DNA from: Sambucus nigra
Taxonomy: Eukaryota; Streptophyta; Magnoliopsida; Dipsacales; Adoxaceae
Direction: 5' to 3'
Length of the DNA stretch: 64,000 bases
Assembly (NCBI GenBank): GCA_949130495.1
Contig: OX422211.1
Coordinates: 537,213,372 to 537,277,371, forward strand
Positions 43,437 through 54,503 of the stretch are shown here, one piece after another. Within the stretch, counting starts at the first letter, position 1. Every line of letters begins with the position of its first letter. A model generated the notes under the pieces. That model was not told the DNA's origin. It searched no databases and saw only the letters and a list, made by a program, of their open reading frames with translations. The position numbers and the translations under genes were made by a program.

Positions 43437-43713
43437 TGTAACATCCAGTGTTTTTAATTAGTTATTTAAGTTAATGAATTTGGAATATTTGAGAAAAAAT
43501 GAATTTTGGATTTAATGGTTTTTAATAATTAAACATATTGGTTTTTATATTTGAGAAGTACATTTTCAACCAAAATTAAATCGGAGTTATAATAGAATGT
43601 TAGAATGAGTTTTAGTATGTTTTAACAAACAAATACGTTTTTTGTTGAGTTAAAGAATATTTTTTCTAAGTGTGAAGACGGATTTTTTAAAGTTTTTTAT
43701 TTGAGTGTTTGGG

Positions 43714-43791
43714 GTCGTTCAAAGGATAGCGTATGTCATTCGAACGACATCACATCTCGTTCGAACGACATGTGTCAGTCGTTCAAACGAC
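43714..43791. promoter_or_regulatory. Phased palindromes in the H 5' LTR
   Basis: Four copies of a GTCGTTCGAACGAC-like motif start at 43714 (right half changed), 43735, 43756 and 43778: spacing 21, 21, 22 bp. They lie about 55-130 bp upstream of the TATA-like box. Confidence 0.7.
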
Positions 43792-44646
43792 AGGTGAGGC
43801 GATGGGTTAATTAGAGTCCTGATTGTATTCTAAGTCTTAAACCCTTTAAATACCAAAACTGATACGGGGCTGCGACTTTCAAAACACTTTTCTCTCAAAC
43901 TTTTCTCCAGTAAGGTTCTCCAAATATATTTTATCTCATCTTAAACCCCTAGCCCTAAATTTTAACAAGGTTTAACTCAAGAATTGAAGATTCATTTGGT
44001 GTTTTCTCAAGAGGAGTTCAACCGTCTAATTATATTTTTGTCGAACTAATATCATGCATGAATACTCTATTCCTTTCCTTTAGTATTATGCATTTAAGTG
44101 TCATCTAAACACTCAATTACTTGTCTTTCTTAAAATCAATTTGCAACTTAATTAGAGAAAGTGGACACTAATTTTGGAGCTATTTTGATAAAACTTTTTA
44201 ATGTGATTTAATAATTGAAACTCTTGGTTGCGTAAGTTGGATTATTGGTTTTGTATGGTTTTAGGGGTGTAGGTTCACATGTAGAAGTTATGGGATTAAT
44301 TATATGTTATGTGGGACGTGAACACACTTGTAAAAATTAGAAGATTTATAAAGGAGAACGATTATGTCATATAAAATATCATCGCATGTTAAATAAATTG
44401 ATATTATTGAATATAATGAATTATGTTCAAAAACAACGATGGTGCTATTAATTTAATTAAATCAAATTGGGACCTTTAGGTTTATATTGTCATGTTGTGT
44501 TTATGGTTTATGATATTGTGTGGATTACTTTTATTCACGTTTTCCATCATGGGGATGAGGGGCTTTTGGGTGGTATATTTCTTACCTTGATTATAGGATG
44601 CCTACTAGGTATGGGACTAATGGGTAGGCCTTGGTTATAATTTTTT

Positions 44647-45353
44647 GACAATGTCGGTCCCAAGCCCGGATAAAGGAGGAAGGTTGCGTTAGGTAGCTGA
44701 TAGCCAGCATAAACCTTTGTCAGATCCTTATGAACATGAATACTATGAATATAAATGCTGATGCTAGGATCAATTATCCAAAAATATGGAGATATTAGTG
44801 ATGATGTTAGTCATAGGATTACAGCAGGTTGGGTTAAGTGGAGAAGTGCTACAAGCATTTTGTGTGATAGGCGTATACCATTGAAGTTAAAAGCTAAATT
44901 TTATAGGACAACCATTAGACCCTCCAAGTTATATGGGACATAGTGTTGGGATACCAAGAAATAAAATGAGCAAAAAATGAGTGTGGAGGAGATGCTAATG
45001 CTAATATGAATTTGTGGTAAAACTCAAAAGGATAAAATTAAAAATGAACAAATTCCTGAAACAGTAAAAGTAGATCCTATAGAAGATAAATTGAGAGAAA
45101 ATAAACTTAGATGGTTTGGACACGTTAAGCATAGACCAATGGATGCTCATGTAAGAAAGAGTGATTTAGTTAGTACTGATGGTAACACAAGGGGAAGTAG
45201 GTCTAAATTGACTTGGTGGGATATTATAAAAAAGGACATGATGTCATGTGGTTTAACTAAAGATATTGCACTGGACAGAATGAAATGAAAAAATAGGATT
45301 CATGTAGTCGACCCCAAATAATTGGAAACAAGCTTTGTTGAATTGAGTTGAGT
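44647..45353 (+). mobile_element. RTE-type LINE fragment in the H 5' LTR
   Basis: 5'-truncated LINE. Coding landmarks: ITAGWVKWRSATSILCDRRI (about 44820-44880), LKLKAKFYRTTIRPSKLYG, KLRWFGHVKHRPMDAHVRKS (about 45103-45162), LTWWDIIKKDMMSCGLTKDI (about 45208-45270), DPK near 45315. The 3' end GAATTGAGTTGAG runs into TATCATCATCA, as is usual for plant RTE LINEs. The 3' LTR of H has no such insert. Upstream CGGTCCCAAGCCCGGATAAA (44655-44675) is also typical of these LINEs. Three main stops; inactive. Confidence 0.85.
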
Positions 45354-46447
45354 ATCATCATCACGCTAGCCTAGGCATGAGACTAGGACGAGTAAATATT
45401 GGAAATTAATCATATATGTAGGATAGGACACATATGGGTCTAAGGGATATTTTAAGGATCTCATATCGATTAAAAGGGTGGGTTAATTTGTTAATTGTGG
45501 AATTGAGAATGAGAATTAATGCCTAAGATAAAAACGGATATTAAAATTTGGGGTGATATAATGTGTTACTGACCGACGGTTTAAATGGGTCAACTTGGGC
45601 AATTTATGTCGTGTTCTGTACGGAACCTTGCCATATTGCGGGGGATCAATAGTTTAAACGGATAGACTGGATATTGACAAGGGGAAGTGTGACACTTTGG
45701 TGGATTACCACTCGGGGCAGGAAGACCGCCATAATAAAAAGTGAGAACAATAATAAAATTGGGTTAGTTTAATTAAATTAACGCTTTGGGGCTGTGGGCT
45801 AATTAAAATGATATTGGCATCTTTTATCAGAATCTTTGGGGGTGATTAGTAATTTATCTTTCATACGTTGAATTATATTCGTATTTAAAATATTCTATTG
45901 TGATATTTATTATGTATAATGCTACTGTCTGGATTGACGAATCTTATCTGGAAGGAGTAGTGTGTATTCATGCTCGGGGATCTGGCCTCGTGCATTCACT
46001 AACTTTTTCAGGATAATTTTTGGAGCTGCTGCATAGGATTATCTGAGTTTATCGTTTGGAGGTGCGGCTGGAGTTTATTCATTTTATTCCTTATTTAGTT
46101 AGACTTTCTTTTCAGTTGTATTTCATTATGAGACTTTATTAGGGTTTTATTGGGCCGTTTGGTTCCAAAGTTGTAAAAGGATTTCAGTTGGATTATTCAC
46201 AGTTGATTATTATTTAGTTTTTAATTAAGTTTTTATTAGAGATATGATTGATTCGAAGTTTTAGCATGTGATGGATCTTTTATCACTCAGTTGTTATTAT
46301 CATTTGGGATAGATTCAATTATTTATCTTGTGGATTGATTTATTTATGTCTCATATCTGTCTCATGTTAAGAATGATATTTTATTTAGTTCGCGCCCGAC
46401 ATAGTTTTGGTGGAGGTCGATGCCAGAATTACGTGGGGTGTGACAGA

Positions 46448-46463
46448 TGGTATCAGAGCACGG
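46448..46463 (+). other. Element H primer-binding site
   Basis: TGGTATCAGAGCACGG, two bases after the LTR, complementary to the 3' end of initiator tRNA-Met. Confidence 0.9.
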
Positions 46464-47207
46464 TCTTAGGTCTCGTAGGTTGTGAGTCCGTTTAGCTTCT
46501 GGATTACTGATCTTTGATTCCCTTTTTGTTAATTCGTACTCTCTAAGATAGTGGGTCTAGCATATGTGTTAGCAGTGTTTTTGGAGACAGGATTAGCGAT
46601 GATAAGGATGTTGTAAGCATTGATGATTAGACGTAAACATCTTGAAGCGAGGAGACTTAATAGTGATTTTGGGAGACGAGGACTTTGTTGGATATTGTTA
46701 GCACATACGATAGGTGTCGTGAGTATTGGTTTTTGTAATATGGGTTGATTAGAGTACTTTACTGTCTGGATGACTTTGAGTTTTGTGTTGAGGAAATTGT
46801 GGTAGTTGAGGTCAGAATTAGTAATCTCCATGTGAGTATCTTTAGAGGTGATTTTTGGAGATGTAATTTATTTTGAATATTGCGAGTCCAGATGTTAGTT
46901 ATCGTAATTATTTATTTTGGTGATGCGAAGAAATTTGAGGACTTTAGTATTTAGATGACTTTTGGAGATTGAATCGAGTGGTGATTCACGAGAGCATGTG
47001 GTACACCGTTATTTTCATAGTTATGTATATATATAGGTGATATACATACTGTATTTTTTATCGTGGAATTTCGTACGGGTAGGATTGGGTGTATGGGAGC
47101 CTAATCATAGTACCCTACGGATGGGCATATGTGAGACTTATTTTTATTTGTGCTTGAACGTTTTCGTCGAATTTCGAGGACGAAATTCCTTTGTTAGCGG
47201 GGAAGTA
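46464..47207 (+). other. Element H internal region, no genes
   Basis: 744 bp with no credible gag or pol. Ends with GAGGACGAAATTCCTTTG and GCGGGGAAG, the usual 3' end of Tekay/Del elements including the polypurine tract. Confidence 0.8.
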
Positions 47208-49596
47208 TGTAACACCCCGTATTTTTAATTAGTTATTTAAATCAACTAATTTGGAATTTTTGAGAAAAATATATTTTGGATTTAATGGTTTTTAATAATT
47301 AAATATATTGATTTTTATATTTGAGAATTACATTTTCAACCGGAATTAAATCGGAGTTATAATCGAATTTTAGAATGAGTTTTAGTATGTTTTAACAAAC
47401 ATATACGTTTTTGTTGAGTTAAAGAATATTTTTTTCTAAATGTGAAGTCGGATTTTTTAAAGTTTTTATTTGAGTGTTTGGGGTCATTCAAACCATAACG
47501 TATGTCGTTTGAACGACATCACATCTTGTTTGAACGACAGGTGTTATTCGTTCGAACGACAAGTGAGGCGGTGGGTTAATTAGAGTCCTAATTGTATTCT
47601 AACTCTTAAACCCTTTAATACCTAAACTGATACGGGGCTGGGACTTTCAAAACGGTTTTCTCTCAAACTTTTCTCTAGTAAGGTACTCCAAACATATTTG
47701 CTCTCATCTTTGACCCCTAGCCCTAACTTTTATCAAGTTTTAACTCAAGAATTGACGATTCAATTGTTTTTTTTCTCAAGAGGAGTTCAACCGTCTACTC
47801 ATATTTTTATTGCACTAATATCAGGCATGAATACTCTATTCATTTCCTTTAGTATTATGCGTTTTAATTGTCGCCTAAACACTTAATTACATGTCTTTCT
47901 TAAAATCAAGTGGCAACTTGATTAGAGAAAGTGGACACCAATTTTAGGGATGTTTTGACAAAACTTGTTAATGTAATTTAATTCTTGAAACCTTTGGGTG
48001 CGTAAGTTAGATTATTGGGTTTTTATGGTTTTGGGGGTGTAGGTTCACATGTAGAAGTTGTGGGATTAGTTATATGTTATGAGGGACGCAAACACACTTA
48101 GAAAAATTAGATGATTTACAAAGGAGAACGATTATGTCATATATAATATCATCGCATGTTAAATAAATCAATATTATTGAATAGAATGAATTATGTTGAA
48201 AACAACGACCGTGTTATTAACTGAATTAAATTAAATTGGGATCTTTATGATTATATTATCATGTTGTGCTTATGATTTATGATACTGTGTGGATTATTAT
48301 TATTCACTTTTGACATCGCGGGGATGAGGGGCTTTTGGGTGGTATATTGCTCACCTTGATTATAGCATACTTACTAGGTATGGGACTAGTGGGTAGGCCT
48401 TGGTTATAATTTATGCTTGCTAGGTATGAGACTAATTAGTATAAATTCGTGGGGATTTTATATTCCGGGGGTGGGATAATTTTTATGTTTTATCATCGTC
48501 ATGCTAACCTAGGCATGAGAATAGTACGAGTAAATGTTGGAAATTCATCATATATGTAGGATATGATGCATGTGTACTTGGGGACCCTAAGGTATGGGAG
48601 TAAGGGATATTTTGAGGATCTCACAGCGATTAAAAGGGCGGGGTAATTTATTAATTATGGAACTGAAAATGAGAATTGACGCCTAAGATAAAAACGGGGA
48701 TTAAAATTTGGGGCGACATAATGTGTCATTGACCGACAGTTTAAACGAGTTAGCTTGGACGATTTATGTCATTTCGTGTGTGTAACCTTGTCATATTGTG
48801 GGGGATCGACGGTTTAATCGGATTCGACTGGCTAGTGACAAGTGGAAGTGTGACACTTTGGTGGATGACCACCCGGGGCGGGAGGACCGCCACAATAAAA
48901 AGTGAGAACAATAATAAAATTGGGTTAGTTTAATTAAACTAACGGTTTGGGGCTGTGGGATAATGAAAATTATGTTGGTGTGTTTTTATCAAAATCTTTG
49001 GGGGTGATTAGTAATTTATCTTTCCCCCATTTAATTATTTTCGTAATTAAAATATTTTATTGTGATATTTATTGCGTATAATGCTAATGTCTAGATTTAT
49101 GGACCCTATTTGGGGGGAGTAGTGTGTATTCATGCTCGGAGCTCTAACCTCGTGCGTTGACTAAATTTTTTAGGATACATTTTGGAGATGCTGCATAGGA
49201 TTATCGAAATTATCTTTTGGAGGGGCAGCTGGAGTTTATTCATTTTCTTCCTTATTTAGTTAGACTTTCTTTTGAGTTGGATTTCATTATGACACTTTAT
49301 TTTGGTTTTATTGGGCCATTCGATCCCAAAGTTGTTAGAGGATTTCAGTTGGATTATTCACAGTTTAGTATTATTTAGTTTTCAATTAAGTCATTATTGG
49401 ATATTTGATTTATTCGATGTGATGGATCTTTTATCTCTGAGTTGTTATTATCATTTGGGATTGATTCAATTATTTATCTTGTGGATTGATTTATTTATGT
49501 CTCATATCTGTCTCATGCTAAAAATGATATTTTATTTAGTTCGCTCCCGACATAGTTTTTATGGCGGACGACGCCAGAATTACACGGGGTGTGACA
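47208..49596 (+). repeat. 3' LTR of element H
   Basis: 2389 bp, TGTAACACCCCG to GGGGTGTGACA, followed by the target duplication CATCA. Confidence 0.93.
47483..47560. promoter_or_regulatory. Phased palindromes in the H 3' LTR
   Basis: Motif starts at 47483, 47504, 47525 and 47547: the same 21, 21, 22 bp spacing as in the 5' LTR although several motif bases differ. Confidence 0.7.
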
Positions 49597-49601
49597 CATC
49601 A

Positions 49602-51297
49602 CCATTGTCTTACTTCTGTTTGTTCATCTCATCCTGGTGTTTTTGCTGGACAGCGGCCACGACCTTCTGGTGATCGACATCCTTAGTAGCTAGCTCATCT
49701 CTTAGATTTTTCTTTGTCTTTTCAACATTCTCTCTCTTTTGGATAAAGGGAAGCTTTTTCTCAACCCACTCATCAAGGTGAGTGGATGTAAGTATAGAAT
49801 GAAAAAATGACAAAGGAAATGGGTTAGTACGAGACAACACTTGAAAAAATCAAACAACAAAAGTTATAAATGATTACCTAAATGGCCTTGTGAAGACAAA
49901 AATCAATGAGACGAGAGGCATCCATCGCCTTTTGAAAATGTCTGTCAATATTGGGCATCATTGAGGTAGCAACAACACTTGGCCTCTTGTCATCACTAAT
50001 CAAAGTCTCGTCACTGAGGGTCAGCTATTAGTGACGAGCTTCAAGAACAACATCAGACGATGTTGGGATCACCTTATTCTAACACCTCTTTGCGGAGGCA
50101 TCTCTTTTATTTTTCTTTTATTGGTGGTAGACTGCAGTGTCGTCCACCACCTCTTTTCTCTTCTTTAAGACCTCAGGATTAGCGGAAACGGTGACAGTTG
50201 TTTTCTTAGTCGGGGCAGGAGGATCCGACTTCTTGCTAAGCTTATTAAACATAGTACACATGTTAGGGAAAACCATTTTCTAGATAGCTTCTGGTGTGTT
50301 GTTTGGCCGATTTGTAAATAGATAGAAGAGATTAATATCAACAAATATCAATTAAAGACGACACCATAATTTAATGTCAAATATTTGCAAGTCCAACAAT
50401 AAAGACCAATTAAAGATGAAATTACAATTCAGAGGAAAGACTTACGCATTCAAGTTAGGGGTCAACAACCAATATCGTCTCGGCCAGGATTCAGGGGTTA
50501 TGAGCTGGTTGAATTGCACGAGCCCACCATCTTTCCCTTGTACTTGATATGTTCGATCCTATCCCAATCGTTTACACTCAGGTCGGGGTCAAGTTTTGAA
50601 GATATTAAGTCTTTTCCCAATTTTGTGGGACCCTCGGCTCTGAGGCAGAGCAAGTGACATCAGAAGGGAACTCCCACGCACCAAAAATGAAAAAAATATC
50701 ACGGCTTCTAGTGATGGTTAGATGTTTGGTTGACGTGGATGAAATTTTTAGTGGACTTCCTGGTATGAGGTGGTAATAGCTAGGTAGGTCCTTAGTACAA
50801 GAGATGGTATAACAAGCCTTGAACACACTAATTGTAAGGTCATAGCTGAAATAAAACTTCCAGAGAGATATAAAGATAAGAAAAATTCTCCACGCATTAG
50901 GAGAAAGCTGAGCTGGGGTCAAACCTAGACTATTAACTATCGTTCGGACACTAAAATGGATAGGAAGGTGGAAGCTGACCTTGAACATCTGTTCGTAGAC
51001 AACAATCTTGCTCGATCAATCGTCCAATGCCGTCTTGGCCTCCTCAGGGATCGTCATATTAATATCGGAGTTGATCCCATATAAGTGCCTCCAATACAGG
51101 AGGTCAACATTCTGACAGTGCTCTAGAACTTTTGAGCAAGATATATCTAGTGTTTCCTTGTCTTCGTCTTTAGAATCGATGATCTTAAGGGTCGATAATC
51201 CACTGGGAAACATACTTGAAAACTCCCCCTCAGTCATGGACGAGATAAGGATTGCCATTTTTAAAGGGGGTTGGGAAACAATAGATCTCATTGTCAT
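49602..51297 (-). pseudogene. Antisense gene of G, N-terminal domain and coiled coil
   Basis: Minus-strand coding remnant in pieces. 51016-51297 starts MTMRSIVSQPPLKMAILISS and reaches LLYWRHLYGINSDINMTIPE. 50605-50988 carries the conserved block HLPIHFSVRTIVNSLGLTPA, QLSPNAWRIFLIF and IFFIFGAWEFP. 50230-49880 holds a Lys-rich linker, and 49610-49840 is coiled-coil-like (DVDHQKVVAAVQQKHQDEMN). The pattern FPLH.F...L...GLTPAQLSPN.WR is that of the plant family Pfam Transposase_28 (putative gypsy-type transposon), which is encoded antisense to pol in some Tat elements. Function unknown. Element H separates it from its C-terminus. Confidence 0.65.
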
Positions 51298-51399
51298 TAG
51301 AATGCTTATGATCAGCAGACTCGGTGGTCCCTGAGTCAGCCGTATGAGAATGAGGGACTCTCATAGCTCACTCATAAGAGTCTACTTCACTAGAAACCC

Positions 51400-52501
51400 T
51401 ATAAAAAGAGGGGATAAATTATTTTGAGGATGATGACGAGCTTCCACTCTGAGACGAGCTTCTACTCATTGAATGTGAACTTATCTCAACTATCGAAGGA
51501 TGAACGTAGTTAAGAGGATACGAAAAATGAGGTGTGTGAGGCCGAACTTGACTCTTATTTTAGCCTCGGTCTCTGCCTCACACGTTCGTATTTCCCTAAG
51601 GATACGACCCTCAAGATAGGGAAATTGGTTAATGAATTCATACAAAGTCTGAAACATCTAAGTGATTTGACCTAAGTTGACCTGAACATCAGAAGAGGAA
51701 AATGAAACATTTCCAACCAAGAACACTCAAGGACACATGAGTTGATACTCGTCGGAGAAGTTAATCGAAGAAGCACCGGTGACCCTCACATAGGGTAAGA
51801 AACATAGAAAATGGTTAAAAAAAATCCTAAATTACTAACCCCACCTCTAAACCGTTCCTAAACTTTTAAAGAAACCCTGATGGCACTAATGGAAGGGATC
51901 TCAATAATATATTACAACAAATAAATAAAAATGTATAAGTACAGGTTGCAGTAGGGCAATACTTATTTTGGAAGGACGTCCCCACATCCGCGGAATCCTA
52001 TAGTTTTTTCTCTCTTAGTTTCCTCACAAAATATTTCCTCACTATCCCTGGACACAAAAATAACTTGCCCTTTTAGTTTTTAAAAATGGCGGGCCTCTCA
52101 CTATATAGGTACCTATCACCACTCCGCAGTGTGAAGTAATAATACCAAGGAAAATCTTTGGCATTTTCCTTTGGCTTATAGAATTGGAAGAACTCTATGG
52201 GCATGATATCTCTGTTGAAATGCTCCTAGCAAAGTACCAGCGTGACAAGGATTGACCTTAATCCATTAGGGTCTAGTTGGGCTGGGGTCAGATTCAATGC
52301 ACTTAAGATTCTCCTAACATGGACAGGAAATGGAAACCGCATCCCTACGATAAATGCGTGAAGAGGAAAATAAATCCCCTCATTTGGGACCATAGAACAC
52401 GCCCTTTGTTCCTCGGTAGGGAGAGTGTAGATTATCCCTTTTGGTAACTCAAAGGTTGCGACCACATCTGTAATCCACTTTTCTGTCATGATACACCGCA
52501 A
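51400..52501 (-). pseudogene. Second, upstream copy of the antisense-gene N-terminal domain
   Basis: 52226-52501 (minus) reads MRCIMTEKWITDVVATFELP at the start, continues with TLPTEEQRACSMVPNEGIYF and ends FPVHVRRILSALNLTPAQLD followed by PNGLRSILVTLVLC and a stop. Beyond the stop the frame still encodes FPWYYYFTLRSGDRYL (about 52130-52180). A Ser-rich stretch (SSSQSGSSSSSS) lies at about 51420-51470. The same domain occurs again at 50605-51297, so this is either a tandem duplication or the antisense gene of a second, mostly lost Tat element. Unknown function. Confidence 0.6.
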
Positions 52502-52509
52502 GTCCTATA

Positions 52510-53690
52510 CCGCGGGAGCCTTTTCAGTTAATTGGCCAGAGGGCTCAGTTGGAGTATTCCTAGTATCTGGTGGGACAACCGAAGTTTAGTAGTGCTACTA
52601 CAGTCACTTCAGTAGGGAATTATTGTTAGAGTGAGTATCTTCCTCTATTATATATGCACCTCCCTAGGATCCTTATAGTTGGAAGATTCCATGAGCTCAA
52701 AGTCTATTATTACACAGTTGGGGCAGTCCTTATATTGGCAGGGCCCACTAGCCTTCAAAATCTTTATAAAGGGTATTTATAGGAGGTATGCCAAAGTGTT
52801 TTTTCCTGAAGTCCTCTGGATACTCCGAGCAGTTCAAATTAATAGACTCGTCGTAATACCTGAAAAGAAGAAGGGATACACAATTAGGTGTTGCAACCAC
52901 TATGATCAGAAAAGCCTGGCAGAGGCCGCGACAGATACAAGCGATATAATTAAAAATGCAAAAAAAAAAAATTAGGGTCATCGTTGCAGCAATCTAAACC
53001 AAAAGAGCTACAAGGAATTTTTTTTCAAGAACGAAGCAAAAGTAAAGGCTACATACATCAAAAAGGCCCAAACAAGTTACAATACGAGGGAAATTTGCGG
53101 CTGCAATCAATCAGTTCAAGAACTAAAGACTGCGGCCATGGGGTGTTATGATTTTGTAAGAATTGAGAAAAGGCTGCAGTAAAATAACATAGGTATACTA
53201 CAAGTCGCTACCGAATGAATAAACAGGTAAACAATTGGATTAACAACAAGCAAAGATAAAAAAAACACTAGGGTTTTGACCAAGAACACCAAGATAACCA
53301 AAAAAAAATCCAAAATCGGGTCCAGGTGTGGAATAAGCCCAACAAACACAAAATCCTAACCAAAATCCAGTCGAAACACCTAAAATACCAACATCATTCT
53401 GAATATATCCACATCAGTCACAAACCTTAAAAGAGCTAACTGCCCAAAAATACTAAATCTAAAAAATGTTGATTCGAAAAAACCATCAAATGATAGAAAA
53501 TTTAAATTAGGAATATGAAAGGAAGAAAATCAAAGAGTGACCTAGAAAATAATGAAAATGGTGAAATTGGGACAGTTGTTGAGCCTGAAACCGCTGGAAA
53601 ATCGCCAAAAAATACAAAGGGGAAAAAGGACAAAGTCTCTCTCTAGATTTGTTCTCAAAGTTTTGGCTAAGGTAATGAAGGCCACAACCC
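52510..53690 (-). other. Region upstream of the antisense gene, no coding signal
   Basis: About 1.2 kb between the candidate TATA box and the antisense domain. No protein recognised on either strand. It would serve as a leader or intron if the antisense gene is transcribed from 53700. Confidence 0.4.
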
Positions 53691-53698
53691 CGTCCCAT

Positions 53699-53705
53699 TT
53701 ATATA
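53699..53705 (-). promoter_or_regulatory. Candidate TATA box of the antisense gene
   Basis: Minus-strand CTCTTATATAAATGGGACGG, a strong plant TATA match facing the antisense gene and about 90 bp from the adjacent LTR. Inferred role only. Confidence 0.4.
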
Positions 53706-53788
53706 AGAGGGTGCTGGAAGATGAATCGTCACTTTATATTGGGAGCGACAATTGGTTGCGTCCCTTTCAAGACTTGCAATACAAATAA

Positions 53789-54503
53789 TGATACCGCAGT
53801 AAGGGCAAAAAACTCAGTCGCAGCACTAACTCGGCACCTCTTAGCACTTTTGCTTGGTGTCTTATTGATATGACCAATACTGGCCTCTGTCTAGATCAGA
53901 CAGGCCGCAACCCTATCCCTTCCAACGTCAAGAGGCTACCGCATAGATCAAGCAGACCATGGTCAACATCAACCGTTGCCTTGGGCCAAACAGGTCACAA
54001 CACTCATTCAAGCACTTGCCGTTGCCTAGGTTCAAATAGGACGAGACACTTACTCTAACATTAGTCACTTAACATTTGTCCTGTTTCTAGAAGGATTCCT
54101 TGATCGTCCAACTTATCCACATGTCATGTGCTCCATACACCTGACACCACCTTTATGACTTCTATAAATATAATTGCTCACCTTATTTTTGGGAGGGACG
54201 AAACTCCTTGCGAAGCCCAGTCACCACCACACTAGGTCAACCTGTTCAGGCCACATCCCAAGTTGTCCATCTTAGCCAAATTCATGTATTCTCCTCTCCT
54301 CTCTCTTTTCTACGCCTCTAATGGCATCACAATCTTGTATTATACAATGTATATAATGAGAGTAGTGCACCAAAATGGATGTAGGCTCATTTTTATAGCC
54401 GAACCACTCTATTTTTTTATGTTTATCTCCTTTTACGTGCTTTATTTCTACTTTGCATCTGATAATGTGGTTGAGAAGGATCTGTGTATAATTTTTGGTA
54501 TCA
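53789..54503 (+). repeat. LTR J: Tat-type LTR, plus orientation
   Basis: It has the layout of the other Tat LTRs here: TATA box TTCTATAAATATA at about 54160, then GTAGTGCACCAAAATGGATG and GTAGGCTC, GCCGAACCACTC (54365-54410), and an end in GGTATCA (54503). Directly after it the leader of element K begins, so it is a 3' LTR or a solo LTR inserted in K. The start (TGATACCGC) is a guess. Confidence 0.55.

Larger units (their letters stand above)
43437..46445 (+). repeat. 5' LTR of element H (with LINE inside)
   Basis: TGTAACATCC to GGGGTGTGACA; 3009 bp including the LINE at 44647-45353. TATA-like TTTAAATACC at about 43844, preceded by four phased palindromes (43714-43791). Confidence 0.92.
43437..49596 (+). 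mobile_element. Element H: Tekay/Del-like non-autonomous LTR element
   Basis: 6160 bp with perfect target duplication CATCA (43432-43436 and 49597-49601). 5' LTR 43437-46445, 3' LTR 47208-49596, internal region only 762 bp. Primer site TGGTATCAGAGCACGG and the 3' phrase TTTCGAGGACGAAATTCC followed by AGCGGGGAAG are as in Tekay/Del gypsy elements, so H is a derivative whose gag-pol has gone. By eye the LTRs differ at about 10% of sites. An RTE LINE sits in the 5' LTR. Confidence 0.92.
35275..54503 (+). mobile_element. Element G: Tat-type Ty3/gypsy with long 3' region and antisense gene
   Basis: Plus-strand element: 5' LTR about 35275-36137, primer site, gag, protease, RT, RNase H, second RNase H and integrase to 41820, then about 12 kb containing tandem repeats, antisense coding remnants and element H (43437-49596). 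Closest relative in the window is A (same gag and protease). The right boundary is uncertain: the LTR at 53789-54503 is in the right orientation and place, but I could not align it convincingly with the 5' LTR, and the duplicated antisense domain suggests that two related elements may be fused. Confidence 0.6.

Noticed and set aside
53870..54058. 62-residue open frame with repeated words in LTR J
   Set aside because: Short internal repeats of the LTR give the impression of a repeated peptide; no domain.
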